NCBI GenBank assembly: GCA_019055375.1
Contig: JAHQIW010001246.1
Span: 62,001-126,000 of the forward strand
DNA length: 64,000 nucleotides
Direction: 5' to 3'
Source: Parelaphostrongylus tenuis
Taxonomy: Eukaryota; Nematoda; Chromadorea; Rhabditida; Metastrongylidae
Shown here: one piece after another, positions 44,990-56,370 of the stretch
Layout: the number at the start of each line of letters is the position of its first letter
Position numbering within the stretch: the stretch's first letter is position 1
Notes under the pieces: model-generated
Seen by the model: the letters and a program-made list of their open reading frames with translations, nothing else
Told to the model about the DNA's origin: nothing
The model's database searches: none
Program-made: the position numbers and the translations under genes

Positions 44990-45140
44990 ACAGGCAGTTA
45001 TACGGTGCAATACACGTGTTTCGACCTTGCAGACTTGTCAGTTGCACAGTCCCTTTCGTTTGAGCCAATCCCTTTTGAGAAGACCCCCTCATTTAGAGGA
45101 ATCCTAGACGAACATCTTACACCTCCGCGTGCAAAGTGAA
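44990..45140 (-). mobile_element. Retrozyme-like element, copy delta (partial)
   Basis: Minus-strand copy of the ribozyme half of the family: from the reverse, GTTCGTCTAGGATTCC-like, GGATTGGCTCAAACGA-like, then the hammerhead. Its edges are unclear and the rest of the monomer is not visible. Confidence 0.55.
45005..45047 (-). ncRNA. Hammerhead ribozyme, type I, retrozyme delta, GAAA intact
   Basis: Minus strand: stem I GTGCAA/TTGCAC, six perfect pairs with a sequence wholly different from the other copies; CTGACAA (position 8 G to A); stem II GTCT/GGTC with a GCAA tetraloop and one U-U; GAAA at 45,022-45,019; stem III ACAC/GTGT; cleavage A at 45,011. The rewritten but still complementary stem I is strong evidence for selection on, or descent from, a folding RNA. 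Confidence 0.75.
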
Positions 45141-45227
45141 TAATGCAATGAATGGTGATACCGTAAAGCACGGTATGCATTAACGTTTTGCTATTATAAC
45201 TACTAATCCAGGAGCGTTGAGTGAATG

Positions 45228-45350
45228 CAATACTGTGAAGCTCCAGTAAGAGTTGAACCCACGTCTCATTCTTCTCGGAGCAGCATGCTAATAACTGCAC
45301 TACTGGGGCGCCTGTTTTGCTATCACTCTTTCCACGGTACAAGCTATCGG
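45228..45350 (-). repeat. tRNA-derived SINE, family T
   Basis: Plus strand shows the reverse of the B box (AGTTGAACCCACGTCTCA) and the reverse of the A-box side (GCACTACTGGGGCGCC), then the TTTTGCTATCACTCTTTC flank typical of family T. Confidence 0.6.
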
Positions 45351-46149
45351 GAAAACAAGGTTTGTAGTCTTCTCCTGACCCCATCATGTAGTGACCAAGA
45401 TGAATAAAATCTCATACTACTCGAAACTGTATTACAAGATGAATTATCAGTCCAATCAAGAGACTGTTACATATTCACACTGATAGATCTGATTTTGCCA
45501 TAGCAGAAATGTACGTCAAAGGGCACTTCACTGTTGCAGTGACTTCTCGCGAACACGTCTCATTCTTTGCTACAATCATTGGAATACGTCTCTTTATTGA
45601 GAACGAAGTCCGCCTCTTTCTACTTGCGCTTTTTTCACTTCCCACACAGAGAATATTTTTTTTTGGATTGTCTCTTATTCATGTCACCATAAATTTCATA
45701 TTCGTTCTTCATAATGCCTCTTAAAATAAGCTCTATTACGAAACTGTTTCCGACAATGTCACGTACCCTACGCAAGTCTGTGACTATTTCATATTTCATA
45801 CCACACAATCATCTCTCGAACTACAACAATGTCCGCTTGCTTTATGACATCCTTTTGAGCACTAGTTTGAGAATTGGTGAGCTCGGATCGTCTGGTTCTT
45901 GCAAGGGGCGTTGAGATTTCGAAAATATGACTCGCCACAATAAAAGAGAATCTAATAGTACTTCAAACTGTAACATATGTAATCCGAACAAGACGAATTG
46001 AGATGTCACACCAGCCACAGAATGTTGCATGTCTACACTAATAGATTTGATTTCGTCATAATAGAAACACATGTTGAAGGGCATTTCTATGTGTGAATGA
46101 TTTTCCACATACAGATCTTGTTCTTCAATATAAGCATTGAGGTACGCTC
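45351..46149. other. No gene recognised
   Basis: Two related patches near 45,485 and 46,035 (TAGAT.TGATTT.G.CATA.....AAATG) hint at an old local duplication. Short frames only. Confidence 0.3.
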
Positions 46150-46912
46150 TGATATTGAGGGCAATCCGGTGTTCGTTTCATTGAGCGTGATTAAGGCATT
46201 TAAAACTCATCCGTTCCTCGAATAATGTTTGCGCTAGATTTAGCTGAAGGCCAATCTTTTCCACAGGTGCTGTCGAAATCAGTCAACATTCGATACTTGG
46301 TGTTATGAAGACAATATCATCAGCGAAGTTAAGATGCTTTAATTGTCGACCGTAAATTTTCACTCCCATATCGTCAAATTCTAATGTTCGCATGACATTA
46401 TAGAGGGTGGTAGTGAATAATTTTAACGAAATTGTATTGCCTTGTTGAACTCCTCATTCTACGTCGATGGTAATATTGTTGTAGAATGGAGATATCTTGG
46501 TCCTAAAATCTTTGTGTAGCACACAAAGGATCGTTATGTAGCAAATAAGGACGCCCTGGTCGTCCAGAGCTTCTGTAACCGCCTCTGTTTCTACTGAATC
46601 AAAACTCTTCAATTCGATGGAAAGTGAGACAGAGCGGCATTTTCTACTCTCACAAAATTTCAATAGTCTTGTAATCGTGTGGATGTGGTCTGTGGTACTA
46701 AATCGTTTTCGGAACCCTGTTTGTTTGCATGGCTGTCCTTCGTCCAGTGTTCTGTCAATTTTGTTTAGGATGACTCGAGTGAAGTGTTTATAGACAACGG
46801 ACAGCAAGCAGATTGAGCGATAATTGCCTATGTCGTGAACATCTATCTTTTTGAACGACAACACTGATTTTGCTGAATTTTCATTGGTTGTGTCATAAAC
46901 CGGTGTCATAAA
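46150..46912 (-). pseudogene. RTE-type reverse transcriptase fragment
   Basis: A 151-codon minus frame (46,909-46,454) reads HDIGNYRSICLLSVVYKHFT, GFRKRFSTTDHIHT and FDSVETEAVTEAL, matching the RT fingers and palm of RTE elements (motif A is recast as ELKSFDSVE). One TGA where an Arg codon is expected (46,451-46,453) closes the frame; the same frame then continues GVQQGNTISLKLFTTTL and reaches NFADDIVFITP, the F-ADD catalytic motif (46,327-46,316), before decaying. Endonuclease domain and 3' end are absent. Works in the family by target-primed reverse transcription; this piece is dead. Confidence 0.9.
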
Positions 46913-48785
46913 TGGCGTAAAATGAGAGGCATCTTCTCCTCTCAGTCAGACCAATCGATCGTTAACTTATTTTTCTACTCAAGTCAATAGATCTTCTAGA
47001 GAAGATTCGTATGCGAGTATACCATCGCTTTAGATGCAGGTTGCCATTTCAGTCTGTAGCAACTTAGGTAGCCTGGTTAAGTCCTGAGAATCTAGCAACC
47101 TCTGGGTAGTTGTCATGCGGACGGCAGAGTATTTGGGACTCGCTCACGGTCGGAAAAATGTGGTCCGTTTACTTTGTTGTGCTCAGTACTTAATGCCCAG
47201 CATATGGCTTACTGAGCTCTTAGCGTGGGGCTGATTACTTATCGTAGCTTACTAGTCTTTTCCAAAAACGCAGGGTGGAGTTTATTCATTGAAGGCGGCT
47301 CGGAAACGCCTCCCATGCACAACCCGGCCACTTTAATGCACGCCTTTGACCAATTTGACTCAAAGATAAGGAAATAAACTTCATCATTTCTCCTTAAACA
47401 GGTATACTGAGGCGAATTGAGTGAGATAATAAACCGCGCGGATGAAGTACTGTATTTAGACCTGCCCTTTCAAACTGGATTCCCGCCACATTTAAGTGAT
47501 CTAGCGAGTACCATACAACAGTGCACATAAAATTACGCTGTAGCAACTTTATTCACATGTTCTTCAATGAACCAATATGAGAGCACTAGTTCAAATTTGT
47601 CGATTTGATACAATATTGCGTATAAAATGCAATACGAATGCGGTATTGTAAATGGTCTTGGCTTAGTGAATCAGCTTAAGCATCGTTGAACTACTAAAAC
47701 ACAAATTGCTGCAACACGGAAACTGCTATAGCACAAAATTGTTTATTCAGCTCTATCTGACATATATAAAAAATTTGTAGCAGAGCTGATGATTCTACAT
47801 CGTTACGGTAGTCTCGAGCCGCTATACGCGAAAGAGAAAATGCAAAATTATTACGTTACTGTGTTGATAAATTTCGAAAAAACACAGATATTGAGATGAA
47901 ACTTGAAGCTTGATTTTCTTTGACTAAAGGTGTAATGTTATTCATACAAAGACGTAAAGTTTTCCATTATACCTACATTTTCCTGAGCTATATTCGACAC
48001 TCATAAAAAACTCATAAGAAAGCCATTTATTCTACAGCACTGGCGGTGATTTCGATTAGTCATTCGCGAATCATACAATACACAATTATTGCATTCGTAG
48101 AGGGACTATCTTCGCTGTAATTTCAAAGTTGAGGTGAATCTTTTCTTTCCTCGACTACAATGTCACTCGAATGGAAAAGCAAAAATTTTCTATTGCATTG
48201 CTTCCCCACAAAATCTTGAGTAAATGATTTTCCAGAGTAACATGTCGAATTTGAAGTGTTCCAAATATTTTGTACACGACTTTTTCTTAACTTCGACATG
48301 AGCGACCCAACATATCACCTGTGTTGAATAGCCTGTAGCACGAGGGCTACTGATAGAATTCTTTTACTCGAAAGAGACGAACCGACTCAATGGTTCACAG
48401 TCCTTTGATATCGTATTGGTTCTTCGTTATTCGTTGGCGAGCAAGATCTTTCTCAGTTGAGCACTGGAATAGATGCCTCACAAGCAGTGCTCCTTCATAA
48501 GGTATGGTTGTGGCCGATAGCCAGCTAGTAGGAAACACTACAGCAAAGACGATCGGCTATCGCCTTGAACGAATGGTCTGAGGAAGACGAGGACGTCTAA
48601 AAGCTAGCCGGACGAACAAACTCTACAGCTGGAGGAATCCTTGAAGAATGCACTAAATTCTTTATTGGTTAAGCCTATAGCAAAAAGTCGTTAATGAATA
48701 TTCATTCTGTGACTTGCTTTTATTCAGCAAACACGACGATGCTAATATACTTTTCTATTTTTGTACAAAATATCAAATAGAGTTC
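46913..48785. other. Long stretch without a recognised gene
   Basis: No ORF above 60 codons is present. Around 48,030-48,150 a patch (CACTGGCGGTGATTTCG.., GCATTCGTAGAGGG) weakly resembles 49,985-50,080 of arm B, so part may be a third, strongly diverged copy of the arm that also includes the PLE tail next to it. Confidence 0.3.
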
Positions 48786-48789
48786 ATAT

Positions 48790-49310
48790 CAGTGACTAAC
48801 GTTTTCGCAGTTTCGCCTTCATTAAAGCCTGAAAGATGTAAATTGATGTGCAGTCCACATAAATGATATTTCAATATCAAATATGAAGAAACTTGGAAGA
48901 AAACGTGGAAGTTCAAAGATCTAGCAATCAGCTGTCATCAAATACCGTATTTCAGTGTTTACTAGTCCTCAGAGAGCTTGTTGAGCAGCCGTACCGATTA
49001 TTAGATGGGTGAAGAATGATGTGTTTGTGTCGGATCTACAAAAACCGATCCGAGATATGGAGCGAAGTTACGAGCGATGACGGGACATTCATTTTCCCGA
49101 TTCATATCTGGATTTCTGATAAGAACCCCAAATGTTCAGCGCATTTTTCGCAAAGAAATTTTACGTCCCTGTGTGAGTATGGATATTTCTGATTCAAGTT
49201 CACCTCCTTATACATCTGTGACCTATGCGTATCTAATGGTGCTCTTAAATCAACTTTTTCCCTGCTGTTTGGGTGTTTTTTAACATGGATATAGAGATTT
49301 CTTCTCATTT
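48790..49310 (-). pseudogene. Penelope-like element C-terminus and tail, diverged copy
   Basis: Minus frames include RAPLDTHRSQ, then (shifted) LIRNPDMNRENECPVIARNF, aligning with the PLE C-terminal NPKMNRNEEC block at 36.75 kb. Downstream on the minus strand (about 48,850-48,810) a decayed hammerhead-like stretch reads AATGAAGGCGAAACTGCGAAAACG. Several frameshifts. Confidence 0.6.
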
Positions 49311-49594
49311 CCTCGGTGTATTCACCGCCGCCCGCTTTGCAAAAGATTGCGTAGACTATACCTATGCTTCAGGTCTGGTATTCCCATATTGGTGTTAAAC
49401 TCAGTTAAGGTGACCTCTAATAGGTAGCATACTCAATGAGAATTCTTCATTCTATTTCATTTGAACACTGTTCTATTATCCAGTATGTGTCAGCTTAACT
49501 GGATGAGATTTCAATATCCATATACTAAACGTTAGTGATTGACTTTTGACAGGTTGGGCTGTGTATATCACAAAAAACGGTAACAGAACGGTAG

Positions 49595-49690
49595 TCGCGG
49601 TGGTGTAGTCGCTATCGATATGGGTGAATCACGGGTTCAACTCCCGCTTGGGGCAGATTCTTGTTCACCACTCGATTTTCTTAGTTGTAT
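49595..49690 (+). repeat. tRNA-derived SINE head, family T-like
   Basis: TCGCGGTGGTGTAGTCGC followed 40 nt later by CGGGTTCAACTCCCGCTTGG, then TTGTTCACCACTCGA. A- and B-box regions are present, but the acceptor stem does not pair, so it is not a tRNA gene. Confidence 0.6.
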
Positions 49691-49879
49691 GTTTATGACA
49701 TCATGCCACTCCTGAAGAATAATGATAAAGATCTCGCCTAGTTCGTAAATTAGCTCACATTATTTTTGATTTGATTTGATGAGATCCACTTTTTTGGTCT
49801 ATTCCTCATTAAAATATCAGTTAAGTCGCATCGTTTTGAATTTCTCAGCTCTGGTACTGAATATAGAAATGATTAAATT

Positions 49880-51150
49880 AGCTATAATAAATTGATTTTG
49901 TTGCCAGATTAGACAGCACGGAACTGCTAAAACAGGGTATCGCTCAATCAGCTTCGTTTGAAATTCGTAACACAGCCGATAATTCCACAGCACTGACAAT
50001 GCTTTCATATTGTCATTCACGAGACAACAACACAGAATTATTGCGCTTCGTGTTGAACCGTTCTCGCTATAATCAAAGACAAATTAAAATTAAATCACGA
50101 ATACTTGGAGAAATTTCGAAAAAAATCATGATCAAAAATCAAGACAAATCTTTTCTTCAGTTGACTACGGATGTATGTTACTCAAATACAGACTTCCATA
50201 ACAACTTTTTATTTGAGAACGACGAGCAAAACATTTCCAGAGTAGGATGCCTAAGCCGTCGTTTTTTGCATAGTAATTCTGCGGCCTGACGAATAAGTCT
50301 TTTTGCTATCTAGTCGCCGACTTGTTGGGATAGTACCTACTATAATAGGTAATGGTGAGCACCAGTTTCGTCGTTAGAGCAGCGGAAACCACAAAATATC
50401 GCCAGCCGATGTTTTGCACTGTATCGTTTATCTAACTACCACCGGTGTTTTCATAAAAGTGTCATTTCAAGATGAGCTCTAAACTTAGGAACTATTTATC
50501 CAATATCTTTTATTAGTGTACGAAGACGAACACATTGGTGAAATGTGAAGACAGCTATGTGGCTGTATTAAAAAACACTTAGCTGGGATGGCGATACTAA
50601 ATCAGTCGCCCCCTATAGACGCGCACAGGGCCCAGACACATAACGAGAAGATTTGAAGTAGAAGTAACTGTGTCAGCACAGGAATAGAAGACCTCAGCGC
50701 ACCAAACTCTCGAGACGTTTTTCACAGCAAGGGGTCGAAAATAAGCCGCAGAAAGGAGTGCCTCGTCATCATTCGTGACGTCACGACACATCCCAAGTCG
50801 ATTTTTGATCTAAACCAGGCACGATGCTACCCTATGTAAGACTCGGTGCAGCTGGCTCACATAAATGGTGACCCACAGAGCAACGAAAAATGAGAATTCA
50901 AGAAAGCTTCTTACTATGAACTAAATGCTTACATTTCTGTAATTTATCTGCTTTTGTTATGGAAGTGTTTGACCGAGTGGATCGCATGTCAAGGTTTGAC
51001 TTTTCCAGGTTCAAGGTGATAATGCTGAAATGTCACCCATTGCACAATTGTTGCGCTTTTTTTTAATATTATGTACTGTAAATACTACCTTGGATCTGCT
51101 TATTAAGGGAAGATACTGAAATTCAAGGAAATCGTAAGACATGTGAAAAC
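49880..51150 (+). pseudogene. Arm B start with PLE C-terminus (50,590-51,060)
   Basis: Plus-strand reading of 50,590-50,830 gives PIDAHRAQTH, then RFEVEVTVSAQE, a stop, KTSAHQTLETFF and ISRRKECLVIIRDV across frameshifts: the PLE C-terminal order. The tail follows and has lost CTGATGA at about 51,010, keeping only GCTGAAATGTCACC of the hammerhead. Colinear with arm A 6,800-5,720 in reverse. The retrozyme present in arm A is absent here. Confidence 0.65.
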
Positions 51151-51292
51151 ATTGATTTTACGGTGACAGATCTGAAAAGGATACCTTCCTTTGTTGCCTG
51201 CAGGTAAGCAAATTCAAATGGTATAACCACAACTGCCCGTTCTTCTAATCGAAAGGATTTCTACTACTTGAAGACTAGAAATCGTGGTACTT

Positions 51293-52021
51293 TTCCGTTT
51301 GGTAGCACAGATTTCTAAGCCTATTCCTTTCACTGGACAAAAGCTTTTATAATGAACACTAGTGATCATTCAAAATCTAAAATCTTTAGCTAGCGCGGTA
51401 AGCGTTCATTTTTTGGAAGAAGCCATTTGTAACGCTTCAGTAGAAAGAATACAACCATGGTTTACAGGTGTATATTTCTCGCTGTACAAAGCTGTTTTCT
51501 AGATCATCGATAATATTCCCATATTGTAAGGTATAACGATTTGCTGTTCTTATTTCCTGGGGAGGCCGTTTCTCTGCAGTGTTGCAGGAGAAATTATACT
51601 ATTTCACATACTCGAGGTTGTGTTCTTTGGGAAATTCACGGGCTGCGGGGTGAGGCAGCGGATAACGTTGCGATCATCGATTGATAGCGCCTATTAGAAG
51701 TGCGATTTTTGTTAATTGATTGGAAATTGTTTCTCAGCTTTGGAAGAAGCCACAGATTAAACGTCTGACTCTGATATTAAAAGATTTGCTCTACACGACC
51801 ATGTGTTATGCTTTCAGAAGTAATAGTTGAATTATGCGGCCAATGTCAAACATATTTTCATTTTGAATTTCACAACGTTACAACGTTTTGAAAGAAAAAC
51901 CAGCCACGTACCGCTCTGGACAAGGATTAAAGCATTTGAATGATTAATAGCACTCTTTATAAAAAGTTCTTGTCTAGCGGAAAGGACAAGCTTAGAAATC
52001 TTTGCTACCAAACGAATATGA
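51293..52021. repeat. Terminal-inverted-repeat block, arm B copy
   Basis: TTTCCGTTTGGTAGCACAGA at the left and its imperfect reverse near 52,021 bound a 730-bp block whose interior matches 4,543-5,160 in reverse. The left repeat continues the exon-like frame 51,150-51,345. Confidence 0.5.
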
Positions 52022-52137
52022 ATCCTAATCAATTCGTCTGTCGCTCTTAAAATACTTTAAGAGCGTAGGACGCGAAGTGAATTGAATTGATTGCTTTTGT
52101 AAGGAACAATATTTCGGTTTCACCTCCCACTTGAGTC

Positions 52138-54468
52138 ATGGAACCTTTGAGAAATGACTTGGACCACTCCAGAGTTCGCAATCGCGACATGAGACTCCAC
52201 TATACAGAATGTGCAGTGAAAATTTTTGTATTGTCTGCACGTCACAGATACTGCGAGAAATTGACGGCAACCCAGGCACATCCGCCATATCAGAGAATTG
52301 AAACGTTCATAAAGGTGAGTAAGGAGGCCCCAACTTAGTATCACATTAGTCGCGCCTTGTAGAATCTAGTTTACCTTCTCATCTCATTGTATTGGCAAAT
52401 TGATCAAAATGTTTCCTAGTGTCTCACAACTAGACGTGATAACCTAACACAGCTCTTATCATAAAAGCCAGTTCTTTTTCTATATCGTATTTTGAAATTC
52501 TTAGTGCCGGATTCTTAGTGCCATCTTTTCCTACCCGTTTTGTGAATTTATTAGTGAAACTCTGCAGAAGTAATTGTTCCGACTATTAGTCAACCTTTTC
52601 ATCAGCGAAGCAAATGCTTTAGACGTATTAAGCGAACCGAATAAGGACTGCAAAGCTTGATTAAAGCGACTTTTGCTTCTCAAAAATTTGTTCATAAAAA
52701 CATTTCGCACCAAAAGTGCATCTAGTTTTTGCCAGACGATCAGTCTGCTTTCACGGTTTTTCTATGAAAGTCCACCTGTAATTTCGTCGTTCTTCCGATC
52801 GTAAATATTATATTTTGTGAACGCCGGAATATTATGTGAGCATCAAAAATGAGAGGCGGGTAGTTATGCCACGCAGTCGGGAAATTGGCTCATTTGCTGG
52901 TGCTTCGAATCAAGCGAGTTGGGAGCCTCTGAAGGAGAGGTCACAGACCTACCACGGCGGCGTCACACAACTAAAGTACTGAGTACCGAAGTCGTCATGG
53001 TTTCTGGAGAGTCTTGATTCGAAAGTAAAAAACTTGCCTTTACTCGTACATGCAGCGTCTGCTTATATTTTCAGGCTCTGAAAATGGGTATCCTGATAAA
53101 CCCGGCGAGACCTATAACCGAAATCTTAATGTTTTCGCTGCTGACCATAATCAGGGCAGTGTGTGGATGTGGAGTGATGCCTGCAGGCAATGTATGAGTA
53201 GAAGATTTTTATGATGCTATAAATTTTTTAGAGTTGTAGCAATAAGAGCCGTTAATCCCAATGAAGAATCAATGGATAGGCTCAGAAATCATATAACACA
53301 ATGATGTAATTATTCATTTTTCACCTCAAACATCCACGAGCATTCATTGCAGCGAGTTCTAGACCTTTCACTGTTAGTGGTTTCACAACTTTGCCTGTTG
53401 AGATGGTTTACACTGAAATGGCAGGCATTTCTTCACAAGTTGCAGGAATTGCCACCAGCAAGAGGGGAGCTCAGGCATTTGTATCACATCTTGCGATGCA
53501 GACGGTGTGTTTGCATTTGCAACTTGTGGAGCCTTAAGTGTTTTCTTCGTTGCAAATTCAAGAAAGGTTCAAAAATCACATAATCTGAGAAGCGTTTTCA
53601 GATAGGCTCTTTAACTTCTACTGATAAACTTTGTTCTTTAGGTGTTTGATGTTCTCGAAAGACAGGGTCGTAGTGCACTCCTACCTGATTCTGTAATCTC
53701 GAGCATTTTGAACCAACTTGAAGTTAGAATCACTTATGAACCATTGCAGTGCCAGAGAATTGTTCTTGATATAATGAAGGATCTTAGTAAGTCTTGAATT
53801 TTGTGGATTCATTTGATAGATTTCAAGCAAAGATTTGACCGCACTCTAAGATGATTTGTAATACCTTATTATATCTTCTGAAAAAGTACCAGAAGCCATC
53901 CTGGAATCGACTATTGCAGTGGCGCTTGATTTCAATATTTCAAGATAATAACACTTTCCAAACGAATTTTTCATATCTCTCAGTGAGAATGAGATGGTAG
54001 ACAATATGTCAATCGGTGACTTGATCGAATTCAAAGAAAAAAATTAATTCTTAAAACTGTATTCAGCTTTTCAAGTTTTTTGATGTGATCGAAAAAGCCA
54101 CTTTTCAGCACCGGAACCAAAGATGGGTGACCAGTACTGCATTATTGCCAGCAACACGGTGACGGGAATTTGTACTGCATTGATGACGGGTCAGGGAAAA
54201 AAGTGTTCGATGGTGGGTGATGCAACAATAGCACCTGTTTCTGCCATTCACACGTCAATTTCAGGAGCATTTTCGGTTAGAATTACAGTACATTTAAAAG
54301 CCACATTTTGTAAAGGAAAAAGTCCCGTCTAGACCACAAATATCATCATGGCGACTTGGTCGAGAATGATGTGGCAAAATGTAATGGACCGAGCAGTTCG
54401 TATACTGGCATCGGGACCATTTAGATCGCACTTCATCGCTGCAACTGGCACTATTGGAGGAAACTGAA
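52138..54468 (+). pseudogene. Multi-exon nematode gene of unknown function, copy B (damaged)
   Basis: Exons colinear with copy A: block 52,138-52,312 (donor GTGAGT), about 52,915-53,000 (GASEGEVTDLPRRR), e4 from 53,075 (after TATTTTCAG; NGYPDKPGETYNRNLN), e5 about 53,320-53,504, e6 53,642-53,786 (145 bp, same length as copy A; acceptor TTCTTTAG, donor GTAAGT), e7 54,109-54,468 (after CTTTTCAG; GDQYCIIASNTVTGIC). Damage: a one-base deletion in e4 near 53,186, stops in the 5' block, and an in-frame TAG at 54,328-54,330 after KGKSPV. Beyond the TAG the same frame continues MATWSRMMWQNV...RAVRILASGPFRSHF and ends GGN-stop, a C-terminus missing from copy A. Function unknown. Confidence 0.5.
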
Positions 54469-54976
54469 GTTTTCCTATTGATGTTTGCGTTGAACATCTT
54501 TAATTGACCGAAATTGTAGTATTATAGCAGCAAATAAAGTGGCAGATTATGTGGACGCTGATTGATTGGATTAATGCAGAATTCACATCAGAGCGTTTAA
54601 CGAGACGAATTTGTGTTTCGTAGGCCATTCAAAAAGTGCGCCAAACCTAGGAATCAAAATTACAAGCAAAACGTCTTCTCTCTTGCATTTCGAAAGCACA
54701 ATTACATTCAAAACGTCTTCTCTCTTGTATATCGAAAGCATAATTACATTGTCGATTTGCCATTGGCGACAAAGAAATTACTCAGAAATATACCGCAAAA
54801 ATGAGACCAATAAAAGACTTGGAATCATTCAGGTATTCACAGTTTCAATGCCATTCTGTTATTATGAACAAATCTTGATTTCTGTAGGATGTCATTCTCA
54901 GTAGCTATGGAAATCGATTAGCAGCTATCAAAATGAATGATTCTGAATCTTGCAATTCGATAATTTTTTTTTCTGC
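54469..54976. other. Arm B intergenic DNA with a tandem duplication
   Basis: Apart from the 42-bp duplication listed separately, no gene is supported; the 97-codon frame at 54,611 runs through the duplication. Confidence 0.3.
54667..54750 (+). repeat. Tandem duplication, 42-bp unit x2
   Basis: Units 54,667-54,708 and 54,709-54,750 both start CAAAACGTCTTCTCTCTTG and end AATTACATT with three differences. Not visible in arm A, so it arose after the inverted duplication or was lost there. Confidence 0.85.
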
Positions 54977-55204
54977 AGCTTCAACATGCCTCGTGAAAGA
55001 CCTTATAATGATAAGTGGGAAAACAGCTGCCGTCCGAGATATTTCGGACGTTCACATCTGCACGTCTGCAGTTTCGAGGATTGTATTGTGCCTGTATGTG
55101 AATGATGGAAGCTTTTTTCCATAAAAGAAACATTTTACATTTGAAACCATTGCAGCAAAAAAAGGAAGAATGTCCTATATCGAAGAAAAAGTGATGCCAA
55201 AACA

Positions 55205-55330
55205 GTTGCCTTGATTGTTAACGAGGTATCACGAATGATCGGCATGAGTGAAACACGGGGTTCAGCTCTCGCGTGAGATCGAATTATTCTGCATATCAAT
55301 CATCATTACTGGACATGTAATTGCAAGTAT
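55205..55330 (+). repeat. tRNA-derived SINE head, family T (arm B)
   Basis: Mirror copy of 1,615-1,715: GTTAACGAGGTATCACG, then GGGGTTCAGCTCTCGCG and a CTGCATATCAATCA tail. Confidence 0.5.
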
Positions 55331-55798
55331 CGTAACAGTGCTTTTGGAACGATGAAATAAAAAGCTCTTGTAAAATATTGTATCACGTTTACTCCACATG
55401 GAACTGGTTTCATTCGTTTCGTCTAATCATGCGGTGACTTATTCGAATTTTATTAGCTTAAATTTCATTCAAAACCAATTCGCTCCTCATTAACATCGTT
55501 TCTATTTGAACTGTCCAACATCAACCTCTCCACATGTGCGAGTAAAGCACAATCTCGCCAATGTTTCATGTTACAAGAAAGACCTCACCACGATAGCGGA
55601 GATAATGTAAATTTCCTCTATTGATTAAGAATTGAATGTACCATTCTAATGTTGACATGATGTCTGTAAGAGTCACATGAATTTATTTTCACGGTTCTCT
55701 AACTTTGCCGAGCCCCTCTTTTTCGTCGATTCCATACTGCTGTGGAGCGGTGATATTTGGAAAACCTATATAGCTCACACAGAATCTGATCAATAAGA

Positions 55799-56370
55799 AT
55801 GTTACGTTTGTCTAGAGCTTTTGTGACTACTCCAGTTTTGAATGAGCTAAGACTTCCTCAAATTGAGGAAGTGAAACAAAGCTGTTTCTCAAACTCTCAC
55901 AATACTTTAGGGAGTATTATTGTTGCACGATTTATAGTACTGAGAACTGTCAAAACCTTGCTTCGTAACGAATGGCCGTCCTTCAGATGCTTTGTCGAAC
56001 CTGTTGAGGGATACTTAAGCGAAAAGTTTGTAGGTAGCAAGCAGCAAGCAGATTGGACAGTAGTTGACGCCGTCCCTAAACACCTTTCTGAAAAAATGAC
56101 ATGATATTGCTGGTCTTCCATCAGATATGAGCGTAATGAAAGACAGCGCGCGAGGAGCCAAACTAGTGTTTTGATGGTATCTAGTGGAGGATCTTCATGT
56201 GTTCAGATCTTATCGCCTTTGTTCTAGGTGTTTTTCAATGTCTCACCGACGAAATAGCCAAGTTTTTTATGGATGGAGAAACAAGAGAGACAATAAATCC
56301 GTCGTTCCTGGTCTCATATGGCAAAATGAGGAGTTGGTCATCATGGAGATCCGAGCAGCAATTCCGCAAA
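55799..56370 (+). other. Conserved blocks of arm B, no product assigned
   Basis: 55,799-56,104 is open for 101 codons from ATG (MLRLSRAFVTTPVLNELRL...) with GSKQQADWTVVDAVP near its end; the arm A counterpart is frameshifted. 56,190-56,370 corresponds to 720-540. No domain recognised; possibly upstream parts of the piggyBac unit. Confidence 0.3.

Noticed and set aside
49607..49668. Functional tRNA gene
   Set aside because: A- and B-box regions are present but acceptor and anticodon stems do not pair; it belongs to a SINE family with similar flanks.
52570..52640. Minus-strand CTGATGA followed by a GACTAATAGTC hairpin and GGAAC, hammerhead-like
   Set aside because: The hairpin is not adjacent to the CTGATGA, the core reads GGAA, and no stem I or III pairs. 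Could be an old relic but not supported.
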